Shown: piece by piece, positions 15,624 to 27,305 of the stretch
Layout of the letters: each line of letters opens with the position of its first letter
Numbering within the stretch: the stretch's first letter is position 1
Notes under the pieces: generated by a model
The model's database searches: none
Seen by the model: only the letters and a program-made list of their open reading frames with translations
What the model was told of the DNA's origin: nothing
Made by a program: the position numbers and the translations under genes
From: Neelides folsomi
Taxonomy: Eukaryota; Arthropoda; Collembola; Neelipleona; Neelidae
Reading direction: 5' to 3'
DNA: 64,000 nt
Assembly: GCA_034687125.1 (NCBI GenBank)
Contig: JAQGBZ010000003.1
Coordinates: 248,001-312,000, forward strand

Positions 15624-16437
15624 TTCTTTTAATGGGAATTTTTACTTAATTATTTTGTATTTTATTATAACAAATGTGTTCTTTTTGTTAAATCTTTAAC
15701 ATTAAAAATGCTAAGAAAGGTGTGTGATGAATGAAGAATAATTTTGTATTATTAATATACCTATATATTAACAGTAACATATTTTATTTATAATGATGAC
15801 AAGTATGCCATTTTATAAAATACAAAATTAATAATAATTAAATAATTATTATTAAATAATATTCTTAATCTCATTTAATAAATGAGATTCTTGAACATTA
15901 TATTATATTTATCAAGATTGTTATTCCTTGAACTTTTAAGAAAAATGAATAAAAATGTTAAAATATAAAAATGAGCATTTATAACAATAATGAATAATGA
16001 GCCATAATTTGTAATTATTGTAATTTTGAATTTTATTAATTACAAAATAATCAAGAATTATTTTGCTTAATATAAATAATTTTTACATTTTGGTGATGCA
16101 GAAGGTATCATTAACTGTATATTGCATTATGTTTGTTCCAATTTAAAATTTTCTAACTATTTAATTTATGTACATAATTCTTATTTTTAACATCTTTTTC
16201 TTGTTTAATGGTAGTTTCTTAAATTATTTAATAATTCACTTTTATGAATAAATCGTTAGATGAAAATTGCTATTATTTAGGTCAATAATTATTCTTTTAA
16301 TATTTAAAACATCAATGTATTGAGATGACTCTTTAAAAGTAAATATCCTTTAAATTTTAATGTGTGTAATTGGCGGTAAAATGTTTGTAATCATAATGCC
16401 ATTAAAAAGAAAATTTCCGAGATCTTGTTTTTCTTTA
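15624..16437. other. AT-rich intergenic region (tail to tail)
   Basis: About 0.8 kb between the ends of the four-TM gene (+) and the acidic-protein gene (-). Extremely AT-rich, with short direct and inverted ATTAATAATTA-like runs near 15830-15890. No gene or element is recognised. Confidence 0.55.
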
Positions 16438-19081
16438 TCAATCTTCCATATAGCGTGAAAGTGACTGCCCACGTCTCGTTTTCCTTTTTTTCGGAGCAGA
16501 CACCGATTTGCTTCTTCTCCGACTGTCCCTCAATTCCTTCCTGATCTCATCGCATCCACAAAGGGTTGATGATTTCCCTCCAGGAATGCAAGGGAACATT
16601 ATTCGCCATGAAAAGCATTTGTTTGTTTCTTCATCAGACGACAAGGACTCTTTGTCTGAAAATTTAACAATCACTAGAATAATGGAATAATCCTATTAAT
16701 ATAATAATCAATGCTTTTAAGCTATTGTTAGATAATTAATTAATTGAAGGTGAACCTAGCTCTTCATTTTCTTTGTAATTGGCAATGGAGTCGAGCCAAT
16801 CTCTTTCCCAAGATTTGTATTCTTGTTTGGATAAACGACCAAGGCGGTTAAGGGTCTTCAAAGGAGCAACATTCTGGGATGAATTTACCTCAGTTGTGAT
16901 TTTCTCCAAAAGTGACTCCGTATCCGAATGCTCTATTTCTCCCCGTCTTAAATTGTCAATTGCTGACATTTCTGCTTGAATGGCCGCCAACTCTGCCTCA
17001 ACATTGGCCTGATACTCCTCGTTTTCTTCGTTAAGGACAATCGGACTAATTTCTCTCATATCTTCAGATTTACAACTTTGAAGTTCCTCAAGATAACTTT
17101 CTTCATCACAGAAGTTCGAATTGTAGTCAGATCGATTACCTTTAAAAATCCCCCAAAATATATGAATTGTCGGTCGTGTATAGTAAAACAAATACAATTT
17201 ATTATATTAGATATTACTTTCTTGGATCAATAAGATTAAATGTGGTTAGGTTTAAATTTTTTTACTAAACCTTGGTTGGAATCCATGGCGGAACCCGAGG
17301 GAAAAATGGCTGCAAGTTTTCCTTTTCTCTTAGTTTCAATTATTGGGTTCAATTTGGCTACTTCTTCGTACATCTTAAAAAGTTCTTGAGTTGATCTTGG
17401 AAGAACATTTTTTCCATCGAGGCTTCCAAAAGTAGAAGGGGAATCTTTCCCTTCGAGATTATGAGTTTCATCAATGAGAAGCATCCGATCTAAAACAGAC
17501 TCAAGAGCCGCTTTGGCCTCTTCCTCTCCAACCGCTCCTTCCGAAGAAGAATAAGTCAAAGGGGAAATATGGTCGATTTCAATTTCTCCGCTTACAATGG
17601 CCCTTAAGAGTTCTTCTCGTGAAGTGTACAAATTGTCGTTTGACCCAGTCGCCTCGTCATTTCCCTTCTTGTTAGAATAGAAAACTTCCAATTGGGAAGG
17701 AGGTTCAGTTAATTTAAGCAACTGGGAAATCTCCTGTCGCTTCTCATTTGCCTCTTCGAGTTTTTGGCCTGAAAGTCCTTCGACCATTCTTTCAGCTTCG
17801 TAGATGATCGAAGAAATTTGTTCGCTTACATTCCCAAGAAAGACAAGTCGCGGAGGAAGCGGCTGCTCTTCTGGGTTTAATGAACACAATGAAGGATTTG
17901 GAACTTTGAGAGTTGGCCCGTTACAGGATAATGAAGCATTCGAGAGGGAAATTTCTTCACAGTTCCAGAAACCTAAATCTAATAATCAATTTTAATTACT
18001 AATATAATAAAAATTTAATATCGATTTTAAGGAATTTAATTTTGGTCACCTTCAAACTTTGAAGCACGATGATCTTCAATCCATTTGGTCTCAAAAGTGA
18101 ATTCAGAATCGTTTAATCTATTGTTTAAAACTGAAGCAAGGAGGAGTCCTTCATCTTCTTCTTTAAAAACGTGATTGCTCTGCATCCCAATTCCTCCTTC
18201 TTTGAAATCAAACTTTCCAACAAATTCAACTTCTGGTTCTTCAGCATTAATCTTTTGTTCTTGTTGGGAATTGGTTGGCTCTTCATTTTCTACCGCTTGT
18301 TCCACTGATAATTCTGCTTCGACTGTTTCTTCAACATTTTCAACCTCTTCGATCCTCAATGGAGAATCGTGTTCTGTGAACGATCTTAAAGAATTGTCAG
18401 GAATGGACTGATTTTGAGATTGGTCGATTTCTTCTGGTACAAAAGATGAGCCCAAAATCATTGGTGGTTCTTGTTCGGTGATTGTTTCTTCATTATCATT
18501 ATTTGTATTTAACTGTTTATCGCTCGATGACAAATTTGGATGTCTGATTGGGTCATTGCCATCGTCTTTTAAGAATTCCTCAATTTGTGTCGACTTGTCA
18601 ACCTCAACAATTTCTTCATCATTGGAAGTTTCATCGTTCATTTCCTCAAATTCAAAGTCGCTTTCATCTGCTGGAATTCCAAGCTCAATGTGAAGATTGT
18701 CAAGTGTGATTTGTGACTTTTGCACGGCTGCTCTGTTGAGTTCGTCAATGTCGTCGACCAAGTTCAAAATGTAATTATCGCTTCTTAATTGACCTTCACC
18801 TTCCCCAATGTCTCCAATGTCGTCGACCTCCTTTTCCTTTTTGCTTTCCAACAGTTGATCGGTGAATTCGCCAGTGCCATCCAATTCTTAAAAATAATCA
18901 CTAGTTTTATTAAATTGATTAACGTTGACAATGTATGATCAGGATTCTGGGAATAAGATTTTAGCATGGAGACTATTAAAATCATAAACTTACTTAAATT
19001 ACTCACTGAGGTCCCTGTGAGGATATTTCCATTTTCATCATACTCAAATTCGGCGATAGGTTCTGAAAAGCCTGTCGCCAT
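16438..19081 (-). CDS. Acidic, largely disordered protein of unknown function (about 742 aa)
   Basis: Exons on the minus strand are 19081-18994, 18886-18050, 17972-17271, 17139-16756 and 16655-16438, with all phases closing. I do not recognise the protein. Residues about 30-310 are highly acidic (runs of Glu/Asp, DDIGDIGEGEGQ, VENVEETVEAE). The middle contains helical, coiled-coil-like stretches (SEQISSIIYEAERMVEGL; EAKAALESVLDRMLL). Near residue 570-665 is an Ala/Glu-rich helix (VEAELAAIQAEMSAIDNLRR) followed by KQEYKSWERDWLDSI. The C-terminus switches to a basic Ser/Arg/Lys-rich tail (RRRSKSVSAPKKRKTRRG) that could be a nuclear localisation signal. The last intron has two in-frame acceptors (exon start 16655 or 16673), so the tail could vary by six residues. 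It is divergent from endoplasmin with 734 nt between starts. Confidence 0.75.
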
Positions 19082-19614
19082 TTTCTTCACACGATACTTG
19101 TTTTGCTTTCAAAATTATGGAATTTTTCTAATTTTATTTATTTATGTAAACCACGGAAGGAAAATTCGTCTTATCATTTTCGAACCTTCTTAGGCATTGA
19201 TGTTTCCTTGACCAATGGAATACTTTTGCAACTTTAATATTGATTTAAACAAGAGTTTAAAGTTAGTTTACCTAATATAAAAAGATTGGAGAATCTGAAT
19301 ATAGTTAAATATAGTTAGCTTTAATGGTATTTAATATGAAGCATTTCAACATGGGTTTTGAGTCTTTTTCATATTTGCTTTCTCTTCCCATGTCAAAGCA
19401 TATACTCGAGCCTCTATGCATCTTATTGTATATTATTTATTATACCATAAGCTTCAATATTGAGATTGACCATACTGTTGTTTATTAATTATGGACAAAC
19501 TTTGGTCAATTAAAGAATTAAAAGCAAATGTGGGAACGTATATAACGTACACGTATACCTACCGTTAATAGCTTGCTGTCACAAGCTATGATCTTCGCGG
19601 TTGTGGGAAATCAT

Positions 19615-19633
19615 CCAATGAGGAAGGTCCAAG
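19615..19633 (+). promoter_or_regulatory. ERSE-like element upstream of endoplasmin (forward)
   Basis: CCAAT, then exactly nine bases, then CCAAG. The ER stress element consensus is CCAAT-N9-CCACG, bound by NF-Y and ATF6/XBP1 upstream of ER chaperone genes. One base of the second half departs from consensus. It lies about 180 bp before the endoplasmin ATG. Confidence 0.5.
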
Positions 19634-19648
19634 TAAGGGACGGAATTC

Positions 19649-19667
19649 CGTGTGCAATTTGTATTGG
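19649..19667 (-). promoter_or_regulatory. ERSE-like element upstream of endoplasmin (reverse)
   Basis: On the minus strand this reads CCAAT, nine bases, ACACG, one mismatch from CCAAT-N9-CCACG. It starts 15 bp after the forward copy. Two near-consensus elements with exact spacing this close to a GRP94 gene are unlikely to be coincidental, though function is inferred. Confidence 0.5.
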
Positions 19668-19815
19668 CGAATATTCTTCCTTTACAAAACCACACTCACA
19701 CGTCCGCCGACTCTCTTTCCCTGTCTTAACTCTAATTAACTTTAATTTCATTGCCCAGTTTCACTTTCGATACTTCTGGGTTCATTTGAGCTATCCACAT
19801 ATTAGTCAATTGACA

Positions 19816-22800
19816 ATGCCCAAAGCTTGGGTCTTCCTTGCCCTCCTCATCACCTTAGGTTTGTTTCAAAATTTTAGATCAATCTCCATCATTTGACAAG
19901 AAACACTTAATTCTAACGTGTATTGTTTTAAAGGTGTGGGGACATGTAGAGGCGATTCTGAAGATTCCGGTAAAGTGGAAATTGACCTCGGATCAGAACG
20001 TGAAGGATCTCGAACAGATGATGGAGTTGTTAAAAGAGAAGAGGAAGCGATTAAAATTGATGGTCTCAATGTCGCTCAAATGAAAGAGCTCAGGGAAAAG
20101 GCCGAAAAACATCAATTTCAGGTTTAATTGAATTCATAAATAATAATAAGTATAATAAAATATGTTGGTTTAATACAATTTACAAAATTTAAATTGTAGG
20201 CTGAGGTCAACAGAATGATGAAGTTGATCATCAACTCCCTTTACAAGAATAAAGAAATCTTTCTTAGAGAGTTAATATCAAATGCTTCTGATGCATTAGA
20301 CAAATTAAGACTCTTAGCTCTCACTGACAAGTCAGTACTGGCAGCTCTTGACGAATTCAGTATTAGGATCAGGGTTGATAAGGAAAATCATCTACTTAAC
20401 ATTATTGATACTGGTATTGGAATGACAAAGGATGATCTTATAAAGAATTTGGGTACAATTGCCAAATCCGGAACGTCCGATTTTCTTAACAAAATGCAAG
20501 AGGCTGGAGGAGACTCCAAAGATCTCAATGATCTCATTGGACAATTCGGTGTAGGATTCTATTCAACTTTCTTAGGTACCATACTTAATACTTTAAATAG
20601 AGTAAATGTCATTGAACTCGTGATATGAATAATAAATGACAACTCACTCACTTGATTTAAACTTTAGTTGCCGATCAAGTTATCGTTACGAGCAAAGCTA
20701 CAGGAGACAGCCAGCACATATGGGAAAGTGATGCTTCGAAATTCAGCGTCTCTGAGGATCCACGTGGTGATACTCTCAAACGAGGAACCCAAATTAGGTA
20801 AAATAAATGTCAAATCAATTAATTTAAATTATAATTGTAAAATTGTTTTTATGTTAAATATTTATATTATGTTTTAGTCTGTCGATGAAACCCGAGGCTA
20901 TGAATTATCTCGAAGAATCTGCTTTAAGAGACCTTATTAAGAAATATTCTCAATTCATCAATTTCCCTATTTACTTGTGGACCGAGAAGGTTGGGAATAT
21001 TCTAATTATATAATTCAAAATGGAATAAATAAACAATTTTTTTGAAATTAGACCGTTGAGGAAGAAATTCCAATTGATGAAGATGAACCTAAGGAGAAAA
21101 AAGAAGAAGATGCCATCGACGAGGACGACGCTAAAGTTGAAGAAGAAAAAGAAGATGGCAAACCAAAAACAAAGAAAGTTTCTAAAACTGTCCGAGACTG
21201 GGAATTGGTCAATGAGGCTAAGCCGATTTGGACCAGAAAACCTGCCGAAGTTGAAGACTCTGAATATGATGAATTTTACAAATCAATTACAAAGGACTCT
21301 GGGAAGCCTTTGGCTAAAACTCATTTCATCGCTGAAGGTGAAGTTACATTCAAAGCTTTATTGTTCGTCTCTCCTTCACAGCCGTCCGAGTCTTTCAACC
21401 GATATGGAACCAGAACTGACAACATTAAATTGTACGTTAGACGTGTCTTCATCACTGACGACTTCCAAGAAATGATGCCCAACTTCCTTGCCTTCATCCG
21501 AGGAGTTGTCGACTCTGACGATCTTCCACTCAACGTCTCTAGAGAAACACTCCAGCAGTCAAAACTCATCAAGATCATCAGGAAAAAGCTTATAAGAAAA
21601 GTTTTGGACATGTTGAAGAAAATGGAAGAATCCGAATATGAGAAATTCTGGAAGGAATACTCAACGAACATTAAATTGGGTGTGATTGAGGACTCAGCTA
21701 ATAAGGCCAGACTTGCTAAATTGCTCCGTTTCTCAACCTCTTCCTCACCTGCTGGAAAATTGACCGGTTTGAATGAATACGTTGGGCGAATGAGGGAGAA
21801 GCAAGATGTGATTTATTACATGGCTGGAAACAGCAGAGAGGAAGTTGAGAAATCACCATTTGTGGAAAGACTTCTCAAGAAAGGATTCGAAGTTTTGTAT
21901 TTGACTGAAGCTGTCGATGAATATTGCATTGGAGCTCTTCCAGAATTTGAAGGAAAGAAATTCCAAAATGTGGCGAAGGAAGGACTCAGTTTGGCTGATG
22001 GTAAAGCAAAGGAGAAATTCGAAGAAACGAAAACTCTCTTTGAACCCCTAACCAAATGGCTTGCGGAAAATGCATTGAAAGATCAAGTAAGTTAAAATAG
22101 TATTTTTTTTAATTAATTAGTATATATTATGATATTACAGTGATAGAATTCGACCAGATTAGTTAAGTATTTTGATATCAATGTAATTATTATATTTTAT
22201 TAGATCTTGAAAGCAGTTGTGAGTGAGCGTTTGGATCAAAGTCCCTCAGCTCTTGTAACATCTTCATTTGGATGGACTGGAAATATGGAAAGGATCATCA
22301 CATCACAAACTCATTCAAAGGCTAACGACGTCTCAAGAGAGTAATTAAAATAAATTACTTAAATAAATAAATTAAAATTCAATTTATTTTATTTTATCAA
22401 TTCAATTAACAATGTGATTCTCCCTCAGGTATTATTTAAATCAAAAGAAAACGTTGGAAATCAATCCCCGACATCCTTTAATGAAAGAAATGCTTCGGCG
22501 AGTTCAGGACAATCCCGCCGATGAAACTGCAAAGGAAATGGCTCTCATGATGTTCCGAACAGCTACTTTAAGATCAGGGTTCATGTTGAAAGACACGCCC
22601 GAATTTGCTGCCACGGTTGAGAAAATGATGAGACAAACTCTTGGAATTCCACAAGAAGAAGAGGTAAAAAACAAGTTATATTATCATGTTACATTGATTT
22701 GCAATGAGTTTTCTATTATCTAATAATGATTTTATATACGAATTAGATTGACGAAGAAGAGCCAGAAGTCCCCGAAGAAGAAGAAGTTGTTCCAGAGGAT

Positions 22801-22857
22801 GAAGATGCAGAGGATGCAGGTGGAGATTCAGTTGATACGGAGAAGGACGAGTTGTAG
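19816..22857 (+). CDS. HSP90B1: Endoplasmin (GRP94/HSP90B1), ER-resident HSP90 chaperone
   Basis: ATP-dependent chaperone folding secreted and membrane proteins in the ER lumen. Exons are 19816-19858, 19934-20121, 20200-20575, 20668-20797, 20878-20989, 21052-22086, 22204-22340, 22429-22663 and 22747-22857 (788 aa, close to the usual 780-810). It has a signal peptide ([15 protein letters not shown]) and an N-terminal ATPase domain with [31 protein letters not shown] and GQFGVGFYS. An acidic Lys/Glu linker with [20 protein letters not shown] leads into a middle domain containing NVSRETLQQ and [21 protein letters not shown]. The C-terminal dimerisation domain has [14 protein letters not shown]. 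The protein ends EKDEL, the ER-retrieval signal. Two ERSE-like motifs lie upstream. The next gene downstream, on the same strand, is another ER-lumen protein. Confidence 0.98.
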
Positions 22858-23612
22858 TCAATTGTTGCTTCTGAGACTACGCCATATTATATATTCCATC
22901 TTACATTGTCACACATTTACTTATTACCTTCATTATGTCAAAACTCAATTTAAACTCCGACACAACTTAAGATTTACCAAAAAGGGGTGAAAGGTCTTTA
23001 CTCTGCATTTAAACTTGTAAAGGCATTGATCATAAATACAGACGTTTTTTATATTTAAACCTGATCTATTTATTTCCTCATATTTCATATATTGTACTCG
23101 GGGATCTATCAACAGTAGATTTGCATATATCTGAACATGAACATCATTTTCATCATCACTAAACTATAAACTATAATTAACATTTATAAAATTAAAGTAA
23201 TATCAGGTTGGATTCAGGAGAAAAAATATTGAATTTTCCATCTTCATCTGGCATGATTTTATACAAGACAAAATGCTGCCACGTCTGATACACGTAGAAT
23301 GAGTTTGAGAGTTGAGACCTTTGAGAGTGCAAGAGCCGGGATATATGGGGGTTATTCCACTTTAATAATCAGATTAATTTAAATTACTACCCATAAATAA
23401 CACATTCAACAAAAGCTCATTGTTTAAATTTTCACCAGTTAAGATATTTAATCAAGAATTCCAATTAAATATAGAATTTAACGTCATTGGGAACTATCCT
23501 TAACTGAGATTGTAAGATAGTATGAGATTTGGTGCGTCAGCATTTTAGAAATTACGTTTATAATATAATTAGATTCTAATTATTTAAGTATATACATCTG
23601 TGATTACTTGAA
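22858..23612. other. Intergenic region between endoplasmin and glucosidase II beta
   Basis: About 750 nt holding the endoplasmin 3' UTR and the upstream region of the next gene on the same strand. A UPRE-like motif lies at 23279-23286. No other gene is seen. Confidence 0.5.
23279..23286 (-). promoter_or_regulatory. UPRE-like motif upstream of glucosidase II beta
   Basis: On the minus strand this reads AGACGTGG, seven of eight bases of the XBP1/ATF6 unfolded-protein-response core TGACGTGG. It is about 330 bp upstream of the ATG. A short motif, so chance is not excluded. Confidence 0.25.
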
Positions 23613-25488
23613 ATGCATCTTAAAAACTATAATTTCAATGTTGATATTAGGCCGATATGTCGAAGTTCATTAGTCAATTGTGCCTTATTTATATTGTTTC
23701 ATCGATTTATTGTTCTCTCGGCTGACAGTTTGACTCCAAGAGGAGTCCCACTTTCCAGTAAGTTTTTACATTTGAAGCATTTAATTGAAATACAATATCT
23801 AATATTGGGTTGAAAATGCAGGAGCCGCCCTTTACGACCCAACGAAAGACTTCAGCTGTCTCGATGGCTCCAAACTCATTTCCTTCTCATTTGTAAATGA
23901 CGAATATTGCGACTGTCCGGATGGAAGTGACGAGCCGGGAACTTCTGCTTGTTCAGGAGCCAAATTTTACTGTCCGAATGCTGGCCATCGTCCAACCTTA
24001 GTTCTTTCTTCACGCGTCGACGACGGTCTGTGCGACTGCTGCGATGGGTCCGACGAACCAGTTGGTAAATGTCGAAACACTTGCGACGAAGAAGGACGAG
24101 CAGCGAAGGAAGAAGCCGATCGCCTCGCCACTCTCGCCAGACAAGGTTACCTCAAACGAGTCGAGATGAGTTTTCAAGGGAAGGAAATTCGACGAAGCAA
24201 AGAAGAAGAAAGAATTAAACTCGAAAGCGAAAGAAAAGAAGCAGAAATTAAGAAAGAGTCTGCGAGGGAGTTGAAGGAAATTGCTGAAGCTCCGGAGAGA
24301 GAAGCTCTCGATAAATTTAAAAGAATAGAAGAAGAACGTAGGGCCAGAGAAGATGAAGAAGAAAAAATGAATAACCAGAAAGAAGCAATGGAGATGTTCA
24401 CCTTGCTTGATTCCAACAGCGATGACATGATCTCAGCAGATGAATTAAAAACTAGACAACTTTTTGATCGGAATCGAGACGGAGTTGTCGATGACGTGGA
24501 AGTGTCATATTATCTCAATTTAGAGACGGAGATGTCTAAAGAAGAATTTTTGAAAAATGGTTGGTTGATGTTTAAGCCACTTTTCCTCCAAGAACAAGGT
24601 CTCTTTACTCCACCTGAAATGTCATCAGAGTCTGAAGAAAAGAAAGACGGAGAGGAAGAATTTAGCACAGAAGAACCCAAGGATGATGAACAAGAGCATG
24701 ATGATGAAGATATTGATGATTCAAATCCTACTGGGTATGAAAATGAAGAAGAGGTCGAACATCCTGAGACTGAGAAAGAATTCAAGTATGAGCCTAAAGA
24801 GGCTGAAGTAATGAAATACGATGAAGAGACGAGGAAGTTGATCGAAGAAGCTGACAATGCGAGGAGAGCCCATGATGAGGCTGATAGAGATCTCAGGGAT
24901 ATTATAAGGAAACTCGAAGATGTCAATGAACTTCTTGGATTAGACCTGGGAGAAGATGAGAGATTCGGGCCACTTTTGGGTCAATGTTTCGATTTCGAAG
25001 ATCGAGAATACATTTACACACTTTGTCCTTTCAAAAAGGTTTCAAATTATATTTTTAACGAGGATGATCATAACTATACTTTGTTTAATTTTTTGGGAAC
25101 TTTAATGAATTTTTTTCTACAGGCGAGCCAGCGAGGTAAAAGCGGTGGTGGAGAAGTTGATCTTGGAAAATGGGATGGTTGGAAAGGACCAGATGAAAAC
25201 AAATTCACCACGATGCTTTATGATCGTGGACAGTCTTGCTGGAATGGTCCAAATCGTTCAGTCAGAGTATAAATCCATAAATCAACAATACTCTATATTA
25301 TTATGTTATGAAATTAATTTAATTTAATTTCAATTAAACTCATACTTTTAATTTCAAAGGTTCGAATTGAATGCGGAACTGAAACTCGAATTACCGGGGT
25401 GTCAGAACCATCAAGATGTGAATATAACATGGATTTTGAATGTCCTGCTGCCTGTGTGAAGACAGATATGGTACACGACGAACTTTGA
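23613..25488 (+). CDS. PRKCSH: Glucosidase II subunit beta (PRKCSH/GTB1)
   Basis: Non-catalytic subunit that holds alpha-glucosidase II in the ER and presents N-glycans for trimming of the inner glucoses. Exons are 23613-23757, 23822-25038, 25123-25266 and 25360-25488 (544 aa; human 528). After a hydrophobic N-terminal segment (NCALFILFHRFIVLSA), two LDL-receptor-A-like Cys-rich modules are seen (EYCDCPDGSDEPGT and GLCDCCDGSDEP). A long charged coiled coil follows, with EF-hand-like motifs (DSNSDDMISADE; DRNRDGVVDDVE). A Glu/Asp-rich stretch then leads to the C-terminal MRH (mannose-6-phosphate receptor homology) domain (YTLCPFKK, GKWDGWKGP, CWNGPNRSVRV). The protein ends HDEL, an ER-retrieval signal. 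The 84-nt intron 25039-25122 is a multiple of three and stop-free. Confidence 0.96.
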
Positions 25489-26829
25489 CATGTACATCCA
25501 CCGTTAGAGATCAGCTTTTTTCCTTCGCAATATCTATTATAGAAAATTTCTATTAGTACGTATATTGTAATATTTAGCATAACAGAAAATTATATAATTA
25601 CATAGGATGAAGAAATCTATGTAGCAAAATTAAAATTTTGATCATTATTTATTATTTTAAGAGTTTTCATATATTTACTAATAATGTATTGTAATAAGTT
25701 TAAACTCTTTTGTGAAAAAAGTGTTCGTGGTATGAAATATTCCAAATTGTTAGTTGTAAGAAAAAATAATTTATATGTAAGATTCTAAATTATCCTAATG
25801 TTCATGTAGAATGTCCGTCAAATCAACAATTTTGATTGTTTTTTAAACTGCTTTTGGACCAAATGTAGTTATGAAAGAACGTCGTAATTATTATTCCCAC
25901 TTATAATTTATTAAATCCATCAAAAACTGTAAATTTTAAGAGTAATAAATAAAAGGCAATTTATGATATAACTTGAACATTTTATTCATAAATTAATGTA
26001 ATTAATGCTGTAAAATTAAGCATCTTTATTTAGTAAAATGCATACCCATTAATACCGTTGTGTTAACATGTGGATGATCATTGCGAAAAATTAAAATCAT
26101 ATATGTTTCTCATCATGATATTTATTTTAATCATTTTGTAAATAAGTTTCATCATTGTAACTAGAATTTTTAATTACAAGCTAAGGAGGTACAATTTATA
26201 TTTATATAAAGAAAGTTAAATTGTACATCCATTTTACAATTTATTTACACCCATTTTATGTAACACATGAATTTCTTATTCTATCGGAGGGTCAAGAGCT
26301 TCTCTCAGTTTCGATTCAAATGAAATCTGCAGGGGAGTTTAGTGTCAAATCAAGAATTAAAATCATCCTACAATTAATCAAGGTTGTATATAACAAAGTT
26401 TAACTAATACAAAATGTTAATACAGTAATGTAATTTTATATCATAAAATTTTATATTTTCACGGCGCAGCGCCAAGAACATTTCCCACGACACGTCGTTT
26501 TAATTTAATTTTCACTTGTAACATTAATGATGACATTGATGACTAATTATTTCTTAAGATCCATTTTAAAATATTTTTGAGAGTCGTTCCAGGTTCGTTA
26601 ATTTTTTAAATAATTACTATTAAGCTTTTAATATATCGATATAATTTATGTAATAAGTATTTGTGTAAATAAGTTATTAAGGTAGGCTTAATGGTTGTAA
26701 TTATCATATGTAATAGTTACAATTCGCATATAATCTAGTGAAATTAATTAACTACTGTTTGCATCAATAACATTATAGTTATTCCATGTAGTAAATGCTG
26801 GTAAATATTATTGTTTGCGGTTTAATAAA
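25489..26829. other. AT-rich intergenic region
   Basis: About 1.3 kb from the glucosidase II beta stop to the left end of a transposon remnant. No coding, RNA or repeat signal is recognised apart from AT-rich runs. An isolated CG-containing patch lies near 26461-26500. Confidence 0.5.
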
Positions 26830-26831
26830 TA

Positions 26832-26997
26832 CAGAGGGTGGATAAAGAAGAAAAACACTCTCAAAATTCGTTTTTAGTCTAAATTCGCCGCGAATGGATG
26901 TCTTTAACATTCTCAATATGTTGTCCACTTTGTTTGACGACCTGCCGGCACCTTCTTTTCCAAGCGTCGTATACCCTCCTTGTCCTTTGTAAATCAA
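26832..26997 (-). repeat. Left arm of long inverted repeat
   Basis: Pairs with 27238-27400 over about 165 nt with only a handful of differences and a few short indels near the outer end. On the minus strand it encodes the transposase C-terminus DLQRTRRVYDAWKRRCRQVV and continues to its natural end. Confidence 0.85.
26879..26997 (-). pseudogene. Duplicate of transposase C-terminus in opposite orientation
   Basis: About 39 codons matching the last part of the plus-strand fragment, read from the left arm on the minus strand. It keeps the reading frame past the point where the right copy stops and ends after DIHSRRI. It has no upstream transposase sequence in the same orientation. Confidence 0.7.
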
Positions 26998-27062
26998 ATT
27001 GAAATTGATTGAAATTCCCAGTCTTCTCTTTAAATCTGAAGCGTAGGCTTGAGTTTTCTCCC

Positions 27063-27305
27063 CCGTATGTGAAGTGGGGAATTTCAATCATTCCAAACGA
27101 CGAAATACCCGTGAAATCGCCAGACATTTCTCCATTAGACTTCTTTGGCTTTGGCTACCTTAAGCAGCGTCTTTGGAATAGACGAGCCAAAAGTCTTTCA
27201 GGTGTTTGGAAAGTTTTAAAACATGAATGGAGTAAGATTGATTTACAAAGGACAAGGAGGGTATGCGACGCTTGGAAAAGAAGGTGCCGGCAGGTCGTCA
27301 AATAA
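27063..27305 (+). pseudogene. Tc1/mariner-type transposase, C-terminal fragment (truncated)
   Basis: About 80 residues of a DDE-superfamily transposase, including SPDISPLDFFGFGYLKQRL around the third catalytic acidic residue (PLDFF), then a WKVLKHEWSKIDLQRTRRV segment and a basic tail. The N-terminal DNA-binding region and the first two catalytic residues are absent. A premature stop ends the frame at 27305. It is a decayed fragment that cannot make an active enzyme. Confidence 0.8.

Larger units (their letters stand above)
19082..19815. promoter_or_regulatory. Shared upstream region of the acidic-protein gene and endoplasmin
   Basis: This 734-nt interval lies between two divergent start codons, so it must hold both promoters unless distal exons exist. 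The endoplasmin-proximal 240 nt contain two ER-stress-element-like motifs in opposite orientation (annotated separately) and pyrimidine-rich stretches. No protein-coding exon is supported here. Confidence 0.55.

Noticed and set aside
19573-19896. 107-codon frame overlapping the start of endoplasmin
   Set aside because: It lies in a different frame from the real signal peptide and covers the promoter motifs, so it is an overlap shadow with no independent support.
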